Below the pieces are notes generated by a model, which saw only the letters and a program-made list of their open reading frames with translations, was not told where the DNA came from and did not search any database. From Pseudokordiimonas caeni (GTDB taxonomy: Bacteria; Pseudomonadota; Alphaproteobacteria; Sphingomonadales; Kordiimonadaceae), in contig NZ_JAPPRR010000001.1 in assembly GCF_026719705.1 (NCBI RefSeq), positions 1,341,255 through 1,405,254 of the forward strand: a DNA stretch of 64,000 nt. The letters are read 5' to 3'. Within the stretch, counting starts at the first letter, position 1, and each line of letters begins with the position of its first letter. Below are positions 1-8,478 of this stretch, in pieces. The translations under genes and the position numbers were made by a program.

Positions 1-1215
1 CAGGCCCATTTCGAAGGCTTTCAGGAACACATCGTTTGCTCGTGCACCCGGCACACCGTCGCGGTGGGCGATGGTGAAGGCGCTCATGAAGCCGAGGTTG
101 CGGATATCGGTCACATGCTTCGAGGCCTTCAGGCTGTGCGCAGCCGCGCCGAAGTGCGGCTCAAGGGTACGGACATTCTCGTAAACGCCCTCTTCCTTGA
201 AGACCTTCTGGGTGGCAAGGGCAGCCGCAACCGCGAGCGGATGCGCCGAATAGGTATAGCCGTGGAACAGCTCGACCCCACCCTTCGTTTCATCCATGAA
301 GGTGTCGTAGATGCGCTTCTGAACGATCACGGCGCCCATCGGCACCGTGCCATTGTTGATCGCCTTGGCGGTGGTGATGATGTCGGGCTCCACCTTGAAA
401 CGCTCGGCCGCACTCGCGTAGCCGAGCCGTCCGAAGGCCGTGATCACCTCGTCGAAAATCAGCAGAATGCCATGCTTTGCCGTGATCTCGCGCAGGCGTT
501 CCAGGTAGCCCACCGGCGGGACGAACACGCCGGCCGAACCCACAACCGGCTCCACGATCACGGCTGCGATTGTGGATGCGTCATGCAGCTTCACGAGATT
601 TTCGAGCTCGTCGGCGTAAGCTGCACCCGTTTCGGGCTGGCCGTTCGTGAAGGCCATGGTGGCTGGATCATAGGGGAACGGCATATGGTCCACACCCGGC
701 AGCAACGAGCCGAAGAATTTGCGGTTGTTGACCATGCCACCGACCGAAATGCCGCCGAAGCCCACGCCGTGATAGCCGTTGAAGCGGCCGATCAGGCGGG
801 TGCGCGAAGCGTCGCCCCGCAGGCGGTGGTAGGCAATGGCGATCTTGAGCGCGGTATCGACCGATTCAGAACCCGAGTTCGTGAAGAAAACATGGTCCAG
901 CGAGCCCGGCATCACGTCCGCCACCACATTGGCGAGCTCGAACGCAGGCCGGTGGCCAAAGCCGAAAGCCGTGGAATAGTCAAGCTTGCCCGCCTGTTCG
1001 CGGATCGCTTCGGTAACCTTCGGATGGCCGTGCCCAAGCGCCGAACACCAGAGGCCAGACGAGCCGTCAATCACCTGACGGCCATCGTCCGTGGTGAAAT
1101 AGAGGCCCGCAGCGCTTTCCAGAAGGCGCGGTTTGGCCTTGAAGGCCTTGTTGGGCGTGAACGGCATCCAGTAGGCCTGCAGTTCATCGTTCCGAAGCGG
1201 ATTGGAGGAGGTCAT
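1..1215 (-). CDS. Omega-amino acid:pyruvate aminotransferase (class III, PLP), 3' end outside window
   Basis: This class III aminotransferase moves the amino group of an omega-amino acid such as beta-alanine or GABA to pyruvate. The N-terminus carries the YWMPFT motif typical of omega-amino acid:pyruvate aminotransferases. SGSES (residues 114-118) binds the PLP phosphate, Asp255 sits in FDEV, and the Schiff-base lysine is Lys284 in TTAKAINNG. The ATG at 1215 is preceded by few other choices. The gene runs off the left edge after 405 codons, so only the last part is missing. It is the fifth gene of the left arm of the amine locus. There it could remove the GABA released by PuuD, although beta-alanine or another omega-amine is equally possible. 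Confidence 0.88.
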   Translation of the reverse strand, partial: MTSSNPLRNDELQAYWMPFTPNKAFKAKPRLLESAAGLYFTTDDGRQVIDGSSGLWCSALGHGHPKVTEAIREQAGKLDYSTAFGFGHRPAFELANVVADVMPGSLDHVFFTNSGSESVDTALKIAIAYHRLRGDASRTRLIGRFNGYHGVGFGGISVGGMVNNRKFFGSLLPGVDHMPFPYDPATMAFTNGQPETGAAYADELENLVKLHDASTIAAVIVEPVVGSAGVFVPPVGYLERLREITAKHGILLIFDEVITAFGRLGYASAAERFKVEPDIITTAKAINNGTVPMGAVIVQKRIYDTFMDETKGGVELFHGYTYSAHPLAVAAALATQKVFKEEGVYENVRTLEPHFGAAAHSLKASKHVTDIRNLGFMSAFTIAHRDGVPGARANDVFLKAFEMGL

Positions 1216-1284
1216 GAAACACCTGATGCTTTGGCGAAAACGGCTCTTCGTCCGTCGCCTCTGGACTCTGATTTTTGTGGGTCC

Positions 1285-1304
1285 GGGGCGGCCGCAGCCG
1301 CCCC
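1285..1304 (-). terminator. GC-rich hairpin after the TonB receptor gene
   Basis: An 8-bp perfect stem (GGGGCGGC / GCCGCCCC) with a 4-base loop lies 15 bases past the receptor stop codon. It has no T-run on the minus strand, so it may only attenuate transcription into the aminotransferase gene. Confidence 0.4.
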
Positions 1305-1319
1305 GCCCGTAAGGCTATA

Positions 1320-3683
1320 TCATTCTTCGCCGAAATTGATGGTCAGCTTCACACCCACGGTGCGCGGGCGGCTGATGCCGAAGCCGTGCGCCGGGAACAG
1401 CCCATCGGCCGAGCCTTCGCTGGTACCATCGAAATATTTGGCGTTGAACACGTTTTCCATATAGGCCGTGACCGACCAGCCTTCGTTGCTGGTCCAGCCA
1501 AGTCGGGCTGCCACGTCCGTCCAGCCGCCGTTGACGCCGGACGGCGTATTGTCGAGGCCGCCGTAGGTCTTGCTTTGCGTGCGGAAATCGACCGACCCCG
1601 TGATTTCGCCCGCATCACCAATCGGCTGGTGGTAGGCCAGCACGCCGGCGAGCGTCCATTTGGGCGAACCCGGCAGGCGCGAGCCATCAGGCCCGATCAC
1701 CACTTCGGTGCCGTCCGGATAGGTGTAAACCGCGCCGGTCACTTCGTTGGTGTTGTAGGAACCCGAGACGAACATATCGAGGTTTTCGCTGAGGATTGCC
1801 TGTACAGTGGCTTCCGCGCCCCAAGCCTTCACCTTGCCCACGTTCACGATCTTGGTACCTGCATCGAAGAAGTTCAGCTGCAAGTCCGTGTAGCGATAGT
1901 GATAGACGTTACCATTGAGGCGGACACGACTGTCGAAAAGGTCGCCCTTGAAGCCAACCTCATAGGAGGTCACCTGCTCGGGATCGAACGAGTTCGGCGT
2001 GGCACCAGGCGTTGCGACGAGGTTTTCGTCAACACCATCCGGGAATTCGTCCGTCGGGTTCAGGTTCACGGCAAACGAGCCAAAGCCGCCCGACTTGTAG
2101 CCTTTGGTGAGGCTGGCATAGATCATCCAGTCGTCATTCGGGCGGTAGCGTGCGATAAAGCGCGGGGTGAACTTGTCCCACGATTTGCTGTCGTAGACGA
2201 AGCCATCGGTCGTCAGGCCGAACATCCAGTAGGGCCCGAGGCCGGTTTCGACCGGCAGCACGTTGATGCCAAAGTCTTTCGTATCCTTGGTGTAGCGGAT
2301 ACCTGCACCGACATCAAACTTCTCGCTGAACTCGTAGGTCGCCTCGAAATAGGCACCCCAACCCGAATATTCACCGTCGACCATGTTGGCTTCAACCTGG
2401 CCTTCGGGGTTATATTCATAGTCCTCGCCATAGTAATATTGCGACATTTCCTGACAGGTCATGCCGTAATAGACGCCGCAAAGGACATCTTCACCAAGGG
2501 CGTTGCGGAACAGGACGTCGAGCTTTTCCTTATAATAGGAAACACCGCCGTACCACGACAGTGGGCCTTCGGTCTGGCCTACAAGGCGCAGTTCCTGCTC
2601 GAAATAGTCGCCCGACTGGGTCTGGGCGTAGTCGTTGTAGCGGAACGGCGCGCCGTCGAAGTCTTCGGCATAATCATAGTCATGATCCTTGTAGCCGGTG
2701 ATTGACTGCAGGCTTGCGAACCCTAGGTCGAAATTGATGTGCGCCTCAAGCGAGAGAACCTCGCCGATATCATAGTTGCCAAGGCCTTGGTCGGCATCCA
2801 CATCGCGGATATCGCCGCGCGGGGTCACGGGGCCTTCAAGCACGTCTTCAAGTGCATCGAGGATGCCGAGCGCGTTGTTGGCGCGGTAAACCGAGCCGCT
2901 TTGCTCGCGATCTTCATACTCGAGGATGAAGGTGCTGTCCCAGCTTTCGCCGCGCACGCCGACACTCGCCCGCAGCGCATCCTTGTTATGCCAAACCTGC
3001 TTGCGGGCTTCCGGGTCGAACTGGTTGTCGACATAGCCGTCTTCTTCGCTGTGATAAGCGGCAAGACGCACGGCGACCTTGTCATTGATGCCATAGTTGA
3101 AGGCGGCCTCGCCTTCAAGAATGCCACGCTGGCCGACACCCATTTCCATATAGCCGGACGTCTGGTCGTATTTGGGCTTGTTGGTATAAAGGCTGACAGC
3201 GCCCGAAATGGCGTTCCGGCCAAACAGGAAGCCCTGCGGCCCGCGCAGCACTTCGGCGCGTTCCATATCGAACATCGAGGTCACGACCACGCCGTTCCGG
3301 CCTTGGTAGAGGCCGTTCTTGAAGAAGCCGACCGACGGGTCGCCGCCGACGCCGAAGTCGTTCGTCGAGATACCGCGGATGTTGATATAGTCGATGAAGC
3401 TGTCCTTGCTGTCGCCCGCAAAGCCCGGGGTGAACTTCACCAGGTCCTTCACGTCGTCCAGATTGACGCGCTTCTGGAAAGCCGCGTCGAAGGCTGCAAC
3501 GGCGAGCGGTACATCCTGCACCGATTCAGCGCGTTTCTGGGCTTCAACGAGGATTTCCTCGATCACCATCCCGTTGTTGTCGCCCGATTCCTGGGCAAAA
3601 GCCTGCCCGGCACCAGCCAGCAGCGCCGCGAACGACGCACCGGTCGTCAGCCAAGGCCGCTTTTTCTTTGTCGTGACTGCCAT
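1320..3683 (-). CDS. TonB-dependent outer-membrane receptor
   Basis: This is an outer-membrane active transporter of about 787 residues, powered by TonB-ExbB-ExbD. A signal peptide (residues 1 to about 30, ending in QAFAQ) is followed by a TonB-box-like segment IEEILVEA. The plug domain includes VLRGPQGFLFGRNAISGAV near residues 145-165, and the rest is a large beta-barrel. The chain ends in NFGEE rather than in the usual terminal aromatic residue. The ATG at 3683 is preferred over an upstream in-frame start because GGGAGAAACAGA precedes it and the signal peptide begins there. The gene lies 111 bases behind the TPR-sulfotransferase gene in an amine-catabolism arm, so its substrate may be an amine or amine conjugate. 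That is inference. The sequence resembles the general receptor family of Sphingomonas and Caulobacter and does not reveal the ligand. Confidence 0.9.
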   Translation of the reverse strand: MAVTTKKKRPWLTTGASFAALLAGAGQAFAQESGDNNGMVIEEILVEAQKRAESVQDVPLAVAAFDAAFQKRVNLDDVKDLVKFTPGFAGDSKDSFIDYINIRGISTNDFGVGGDPSVGFFKNGLYQGRNGVVVTSMFDMERAEVLRGPQGFLFGRNAISGAVSLYTNKPKYDQTSGYMEMGVGQRGILEGEAAFNYGINDKVAVRLAAYHSEEDGYVDNQFDPEARKQVWHNKDALRASVGVRGESWDSTFILEYEDREQSGSVYRANNALGILDALEDVLEGPVTPRGDIRDVDADQGLGNYDIGEVLSLEAHINFDLGFASLQSITGYKDHDYDYAEDFDGAPFRYNDYAQTQSGDYFEQELRLVGQTEGPLSWYGGVSYYKEKLDVLFRNALGEDVLCGVYYGMTCQEMSQYYYGEDYEYNPEGQVEANMVDGEYSGWGAYFEATYEFSEKFDVGAGIRYTKDTKDFGINVLPVETGLGPYWMFGLTTDGFVYDSKSWDKFTPRFIARYRPNDDWMIYASLTKGYKSGGFGSFAVNLNPTDEFPDGVDENLVATPGATPNSFDPEQVTSYEVGFKGDLFDSRVRLNGNVYHYRYTDLQLNFFDAGTKIVNVGKVKAWGAEATVQAILSENLDMFVSGSYNTNEVTGAVYTYPDGTEVVIGPDGSRLPGSPKWTLAGVLAYHQPIGDAGEITGSVDFRTQSKTYGGLDNTPSGVNGGWTDVAARLGWTSNEGWSVTAYMENVFNAKYFDGTSEGSADGLFPAHGFGISRPRTVGVKLTINFGEE

Positions 3684-3794
3684 TCTGTTTCTCCCTGACA
3701 ATTCGATTTGCACATTTTTCCAGACTCAAACGCAATCGTGGTGGCCGTTCAAGGCACAAATGCCAAGCGGACACCGTTTTTGGGCAAGGGGTTG

Positions 3795-5414
3795 TCAGAC
3801 GGCAACACCTTGGGCCAGCAGTTCATTCCGCATCGCGGAAAGCTTGTCTTCATAGCGGCGCCAGCGGCCGACCGAACGCGTATGGGCGGGTTCCCGCACC
3901 TGCGCCGCGCTCGCCGTCGTCACGGCGCCGTCATTGTTGAAAAAGTCGAGGCATGCGTCATCCCACGCAAGGCCGAGGGCTGCAATCAGACGGCGGGTTT
4001 CCGCCTCCGTATCCGTCACCAGTTTTTCGTATTCGATCTCGATCAGCCGGCCGCCCATAAGGGCACGCCAGTCTTCCATCAGCTTCAGGTACCGGGCATG
4101 GTGCCGGGCCATTTCGCGCTGATTGTAGGAATGAGGATAGGCTTCGGCAAAAAGCTGCTTGTAGCTCGCGAAGCAGCTGTCCATCGGGTCGCGCCGCACA
4201 TGCACGATCTTCGCTTTTGGCAGCGCCGCGGCGATGAGCGGTGCGTAAAGATAGTTCACCGGCATTTTGTCGATGAAATGCGGCCGCGTGCCGCGTACCG
4301 GCTTCGTTGCCTCGATATAGGCATGGCCGACAAGAGCAGCGTCCATCGCGGCAACTGCTTCCAAGACCTCAGCGCTCATCGGCAGCGGGGTTGAAAGGCC
4401 GGAAAGCCGCTTCATGGACATGGCAAACTGCTGCAGCTCGCCCGCAGCCTCAACATCGCCGTGCGCCGCAATGATCCGCTCCACGAGCGTGGTACCGGTG
4501 CGAGGCTGGCCGACGATAAAGATCGGCGCGTCTGCTGCAGGCGCCTTGCCCTTCTGTGCGGCGAGCCACTCAGCGGTGAATGCTGATTTGAGCGCCGCAA
4601 ACAGCTGTACTTCTGCCGCTTCGTCATAATCCGTTGCAGCGCGTTTGGCGGCGGCACCGGCCTCGAAGGCTTCGAATGCGGCGTCCCAGTCTTCAAGGTC
4701 TTCCAGTTCCTTGCCAGTGGCATAAAGAAGGAAGCTCTGGGACAGCGGCGTATAACCGCGCGAGCCCAGATATTCAGCCATCTCCGCGATATGCTTGCGG
4801 TCCTTCGCCTTGGAGAGGCCAGCAACCATCCAGTGGGCGCGGGGCATGTCGGGATGCGCTTTCAGCACGATATCAAGCGCCGCCCGTGCCTCGTCAAATC
4901 GGCCAAGGAACAGAAGTGCATTGGCACGATTGAAGGCAAATTGCGGATGACCGGGTTCTTTCGCGGCCGCCTTGTCGAACCAGCGAAGCGCCTCAGCCTG
5001 ATCACCAAGCGCGCTGAACACCCCGCCGATCGTATCCATCACGATGGGCATGCCGGGCGACAGTGCCACAGCGCGCTCAAGCGCGGTCTCAGAGTTTCCA
5101 TACTGGCCGAGCATGGCATAAAGCCGGGCGAGCTGCGCCCAGCCCGCCGCATCACGCTCGTCAAGCCCGACGACCGATTTGAAAGCCCTGACCGCCGTTG
5201 CCGTATCCCGGCTTTCAGATGCGATGAGGCCGACGAGAAAATGCGCTTCCTTGAGACGCGGCGCGTGGGTGAGCACTTCACGGGCGGCGGCACCCGCCTC
5301 ACCCAGCTTGCGGGATGCGAACGCCTGATAGCCGCGCTTCAACAGAGCCGCCAGCCGGGCCTTGTCTGGCCCGCCTGCCCTCACGATCGTCTCTGTCTCA
5401 CCTGCGTTCATCAT
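3795..5414 (-). CDS. TPR-repeat sulfotransferase family protein
   Basis: The protein has 539 residues. Tetratricopeptide repeats fill about residues 20-260. A sulfotransferase fold follows, with the 5'-phosphosulfate loop VGQPRTGTTL (301-310) and a 3'-phosphate-binding segment VRRDPMDSCFASYKQ (406-420). Such proteins use PAPS to sulfate an acceptor that cannot be read from the sequence. No signal peptide is visible, so it is probably cytoplasmic. It starts 18 bases behind the puuB-like gene and precedes the TonB receptor, so it looks co-transcribed with both. Fusions of this type are often found beside TonB receptors in alphaproteobacteria, but their role there is not established. Confidence 0.85.
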   Translation of the reverse strand: MMNAGETETIVRAGGPDKARLAALLKRGYQAFASRKLGEAGAAAREVLTHAPRLKEAHFLVGLIASESRDTATAVRAFKSVVGLDERDAAGWAQLARLYAMLGQYGNSETALERAVALSPGMPIVMDTIGGVFSALGDQAEALRWFDKAAAKEPGHPQFAFNRANALLFLGRFDEARAALDIVLKAHPDMPRAHWMVAGLSKAKDRKHIAEMAEYLGSRGYTPLSQSFLLYATGKELEDLEDWDAAFEAFEAGAAAKRAATDYDEAAEVQLFAALKSAFTAEWLAAQKGKAPAADAPIFIVGQPRTGTTLVERIIAAHGDVEAAGELQQFAMSMKRLSGLSTPLPMSAEVLEAVAAMDAALVGHAYIEATKPVRGTRPHFIDKMPVNYLYAPLIAAALPKAKIVHVRRDPMDSCFASYKQLFAEAYPHSYNQREMARHHARYLKLMEDWRALMGGRLIEIEYEKLVTDTEAETRRLIAALGLAWDDACLDFFNNDGAVTTASAAQVREPAHTRSVGRWRRYEDKLSAMRNELLAQGVAV

Positions 5415-5432
5415 CCCCCCGGATTGTCCCGC

Positions 5433-6743
5433 CTAGAATGCCCAGTCCCTGAAACGATACCATGCCATACCGATTGCCTGCAGCGGATGCTTGAACATGC
5501 GCCCGCCGGGGAACGGCAAATGCTTCACCGAGGCCATGATGTCAAACCGTTTCGGGTCCCCGCCGATGGCTTCGGCAATGATCTTGGCCGACATATGCGT
5601 CGGCGCCACGCCGTGGCCCGAATAGGCCTGCGCGTACCAGATATTCTTGTCGAGCTTGCCAACCTGCGGGATACGGTTGAGGCCGATCCCCAGATACCCA
5701 CCCCACGAATACTCGACGCGGATGTCTTTCAGCTCCGGGAACACCTTTTCCATCGCCGGACGGATCGATTGCTCGAGGTCATGCGGATGCAGGCCGGAAT
5801 AGTTGGCGCGGCCACCGAAAAGGATGCGCCGGTCCGGGCTCATCCGGAAATAATCGAGCGCCCAGCGCTGGTCGCAGGCAGCGAAGCGCGCCGGCATCAG
5901 TTTCTTGGCCAGATCTTCCGATAGCCGCTCGGTTGCCAGGATATAGCTGCCGGTCGGCAGGCAGCGCGCCGCCAGCGACGGCACCAGCTCGCCCATATAG
6001 GCATTGCCCCCGAGGATCACATGATCGCACACGACCTTGCCGCCTGTCGCCGTGACAACCGGCTTGTCGCCATAGGCGATGTGGGTGACTTCGGCCCCTT
6101 CAAAGATACGCGCACCAAGCTTTTCGGCCGCCCGCGCCTCACCGCGCACAAGGTTCAGGGGATGCACCTGCCCCCAGCCCATATTGACCCGGCCACCGAC
6201 ATAGCGGTCGGAGCCGATGTATTTCTTCACGTCGGCCGCGCTCACCATATATTGTTCATGCGGATAGCCATGGGCTTTCAGGACTTCCATCCCTTCGGCC
6301 AGCTCGTCCATCTCGCGCTGTTTCATGGCAGCATCGAAATAGCCCCATTCAAGATCGCAATCGATCTTATATTTGGCGACCCAGTCCTTGATGATGTCGA
6401 CGCATTCGACACCCATGTCGAACACGGCCTGAGCGTTAGCCTTGCCAAAGGTTTTTTCCATCATCGGCGCGTCGGTCATTTCCTGCCCGTAGCCGCCGAT
6501 CACCTGACCGCCGTTGCGGCCCGAGGCGCCCCAGCCGATCAGGTTTTGCTCCAGCAGCACGACAGATGCTCCGCGTTCGGCCAGATGTAGGGCCGCCGCC
6601 ACACCGGTGAACCCACCGCCGACAATGCAGACGTCGGCTGTAACCTCCCCTTCAAGGCGCGCGAAAGGTGCCTTGTCCTTCAGGGTTGCGGCATAGTAGG
6701 AGGCCGGAAAACGGTCGCTATGAACTCGATCGGTCAAACGCAT
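5433..6743 (-). CDS. puuB: Gamma-glutamylputrescine oxidase-like FAD enzyme (left arm)
   Basis: This FAD-dependent amine oxidase of the DAO family has 436 residues. It is expected to oxidise a gamma-glutamylated amine to the aldehyde. The dinucleotide-binding motif VGGGFTG is at 41-47, and GRNGGQ, typical of PuuB-like enzymes, is at 75-80. The C-terminal part contains the family sequence YSGHGV. It begins 18 bases after the glutamine-synthetase-like gene. A second enzyme with the same N-terminal pattern lies on the other arm (8479-9768), so the step is duplicated here. Assignment to PuuB rests on motifs plus neighbours; the amine specificity is unknown. Confidence 0.85.
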   Translation of the reverse strand: MRLTDRVHSDRFPASYYAATLKDKAPFARLEGEVTADVCIVGGGFTGVAAALHLAERGASVVLLEQNLIGWGASGRNGGQVIGGYGQEMTDAPMMEKTFGKANAQAVFDMGVECVDIIKDWVAKYKIDCDLEWGYFDAAMKQREMDELAEGMEVLKAHGYPHEQYMVSAADVKKYIGSDRYVGGRVNMGWGQVHPLNLVRGEARAAEKLGARIFEGAEVTHIAYGDKPVVTATGGKVVCDHVILGGNAYMGELVPSLAARCLPTGSYILATERLSEDLAKKLMPARFAACDQRWALDYFRMSPDRRILFGGRANYSGLHPHDLEQSIRPAMEKVFPELKDIRVEYSWGGYLGIGLNRIPQVGKLDKNIWYAQAYSGHGVAPTHMSAKIIAEAIGGDPKRFDIMASVKHLPFPGGRMFKHPLQAIGMAWYRFRDWAF

Positions 6744-6761
6744 GGAAATAACGGTCTTTCT

Positions 6762-8129
6762 TCAGACAATCCTCAGATAATGGCGATAGTCGGCGGAGCT
6801 GACGGCCCGGTGGAACGCCAGTTCCTCGGAGCCGCGCACCTGCACATAGAGATCGACGAAATCCTCGCCCAGATATTCCTTCATCACCTCGGCCTCCATC
6901 AGCCGGTCGAGCGCGATGCGCCAGCGGTTCGGCAGGACATTCTCGAAAACGACAGCATCGAATTCGCCACGTTTCGGGCCGGGATCGAGCTGGTGTTCAA
7001 GCCCGAAATGGGCTCCCGCAAGGATCGCCGCCAGCATCAGATAGGGACAGGCATCGGCGCCGCACACCCGGTGCTCGAACCGCCGGTCCTTGCCCGATGC
7101 CATTGGCAGGCGCACCGACAGAAGCCGGTTGTTCTCGCCCCAGTTCGGTACCACGGGCGCGAAGAAATCCGGGTCGAAACGGCGATAGCTGTTGGCGTTC
7201 GGGGCAAACAGCGCTGTTGCTTCCGGCATGGTTTCCAAGAGCCCGCCAACCGCATGTTTCAGCCGGTCCTCGCCGCCCTTGCCATCGAAAATATTGTTGC
7301 CATCCTTATCGAGGATCGACACGTGGGCATGCATGCCATTGCCGGCCTCATCAACAAGGGGCTTGGCCATGAAGCTCGCCAGCAGGCCGTGCTTGAAAGC
7401 CACCCCCTTGATGATCCGCTTCAGCATCATGGCATAGTCGCACATGCGCATCGGGTCTTCGATATGCAGGAGGTTGGCTTCGAACTGGCTGGAGCCATAT
7501 TCGGTGACGATACCGGTGATCGGCAGGCCCTGCTCCTTGCAGACATCTTCCATCTCGTTGAGGATTTCCTCGTAATCATAGAGGACGTCCATATTGTAGA
7601 TATTGCCGCCCTCGGCCTTCGGGAAATCATTCAGCGGCGACATCGGCACCGGCGGCACCGAGCTTGCCTCGAACAGATAGAATTCAAACTCCAGCGCCAC
7701 GACAGGCGTCAGGCCGGCAGCGCGATAGCGGGCAAGCACCCGGTTCAGCACCGAGCGCGGATCCATGAAAAAGGGGCCACTTTCAGCGTCCATCATGGTC
7801 AGCATGATCTGGGCCGTCGGATGCTTGGTCCAGGGCACGCGCACCAGCGAACCCGGCACCGGCATACAGACCCGGTCGGGGTCAGTGCCATATTCCTCGC
7901 TCACCGTATCGGCGGCGGCACCGTTGAAGGTGAGGAACGGCGTAGTGATCGGGAAAAGCGTGCCTTCCTTCGGCAGTTTCTTCAGTGCCTCGATCGGCAA
8001 TTGCTTGCCGCGAAAAAGCCCGTTCATATCAGGCAGCAGCACCTCGATCACTTCCGTGTCGGGGTGACGGGCGAGGAAGGCCTCGACCTCTTGCTCCAAT
8101 GTAAGCTTCGCATCCTTCGGCATCGTCAT
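6762..8129 (-). CDS. puuA: Glutamine synthetase family protein, gamma-glutamylamine ligase type (left arm)
   Basis: This ATP-dependent ligase of the glutamine synthetase fold has about 455 residues. It probably joins glutamate to an amine such as putrescine, the first Puu step. Visible family signatures are EFEFYLFE, the metal-site stretch GMHAHVSI, and the active-site region ANSYRRF followed by NNRLLSVRLP. The context with puuB- and puuD-like genes argues against the housekeeping enzyme. Two in-frame ATGs (8129 and 8123) are close together and neither has a strong Shine-Dalgarno. A longer in-frame extension to 8234 would run into the promoter region and is rejected. It is the promoter-proximal gene of the left arm. 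Confidence 0.85.
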   Translation of the reverse strand: MTMPKDAKLTLEQEVEAFLARHPDTEVIEVLLPDMNGLFRGKQLPIEALKKLPKEGTLFPITTPFLTFNGAAADTVSEEYGTDPDRVCMPVPGSLVRVPWTKHPTAQIMLTMMDAESGPFFMDPRSVLNRVLARYRAAGLTPVVALEFEFYLFEASSVPPVPMSPLNDFPKAEGGNIYNMDVLYDYEEILNEMEDVCKEQGLPITGIVTEYGSSQFEANLLHIEDPMRMCDYAMMLKRIIKGVAFKHGLLASFMAKPLVDEAGNGMHAHVSILDKDGNNIFDGKGGEDRLKHAVGGLLETMPEATALFAPNANSYRRFDPDFFAPVVPNWGENNRLLSVRLPMASGKDRRFEHRVCGADACPYLMLAAILAGAHFGLEHQLDPGPKRGEFDAVVFENVLPNRWRIALDRLMEAEVMKEYLGEDFVDLYVQVRGSEELAFHRAVSSADYRHYLRIV

Positions 8130-8253
8130 ATACTCTATGTTAAGCGCACAGGCGGGCTGGCACGAACGCCGACCGGCATGCCATGAATTGGCAGGAACCG
8201 GCTGCCCGGAGAACGACCCGGAGACGGGCCACAATCGGTGCGGAATGGCGCAA

Positions 8254-8263
8254 TGTGATCACA
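8254..8263. promoter_or_regulatory. Operator candidate 1, TGTGATCACA
   Basis: This perfect 10-bp palindrome lies about 125 bases upstream of the left-arm start. An exact copy sits 145 bases away, centre to centre. GntR/FCD regulators commonly bind short palindromes of this size, and one is encoded at the end of the right arm. Confidence 0.6.
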
Positions 8264-8398
8264 AGAATGCAACAGAGTCAATGGCATCAAATCGCCGATT
8301 CGGCTGATTGCCGAGCGTTCCCCAGCATAACGCGGCCTGCCGAGCATGCAGCGACGCTTTTCTTGCACGCCCGATCCAGCTTGACGCAATCGGCAATT

Positions 8399-8408
8399 TG
8401 TGATCACA
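8399..8408. promoter_or_regulatory. Operator candidate 2, TGTGATCACA
   Basis: This is an exact second copy of the palindrome, 70 bases upstream of the right-arm puuB-like start and overlapping its likely core promoter. Binding here would be expected to block that promoter, and pairing with copy 1 could form a loop. Confidence 0.6.
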
Positions 8409-8478
8409 TTTTATCGAGGCGCGACCCTGAGTCGCTTCCGCCAGTCAATGCTACCCCAAGCTACCTGGAATAAGAATC

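Larger units (their letters stand above)
8130..8478. promoter_or_regulatory. Divergent promoter region of the amine locus
   Basis: This 349-base stretch between the two divergent arms has no credible gene. It holds two identical palindromes, described separately. On the plus strand a -35-like TTGACG (8381-8386) puts the second palindrome across the expected spacer and -10 position. Confidence 0.7.
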
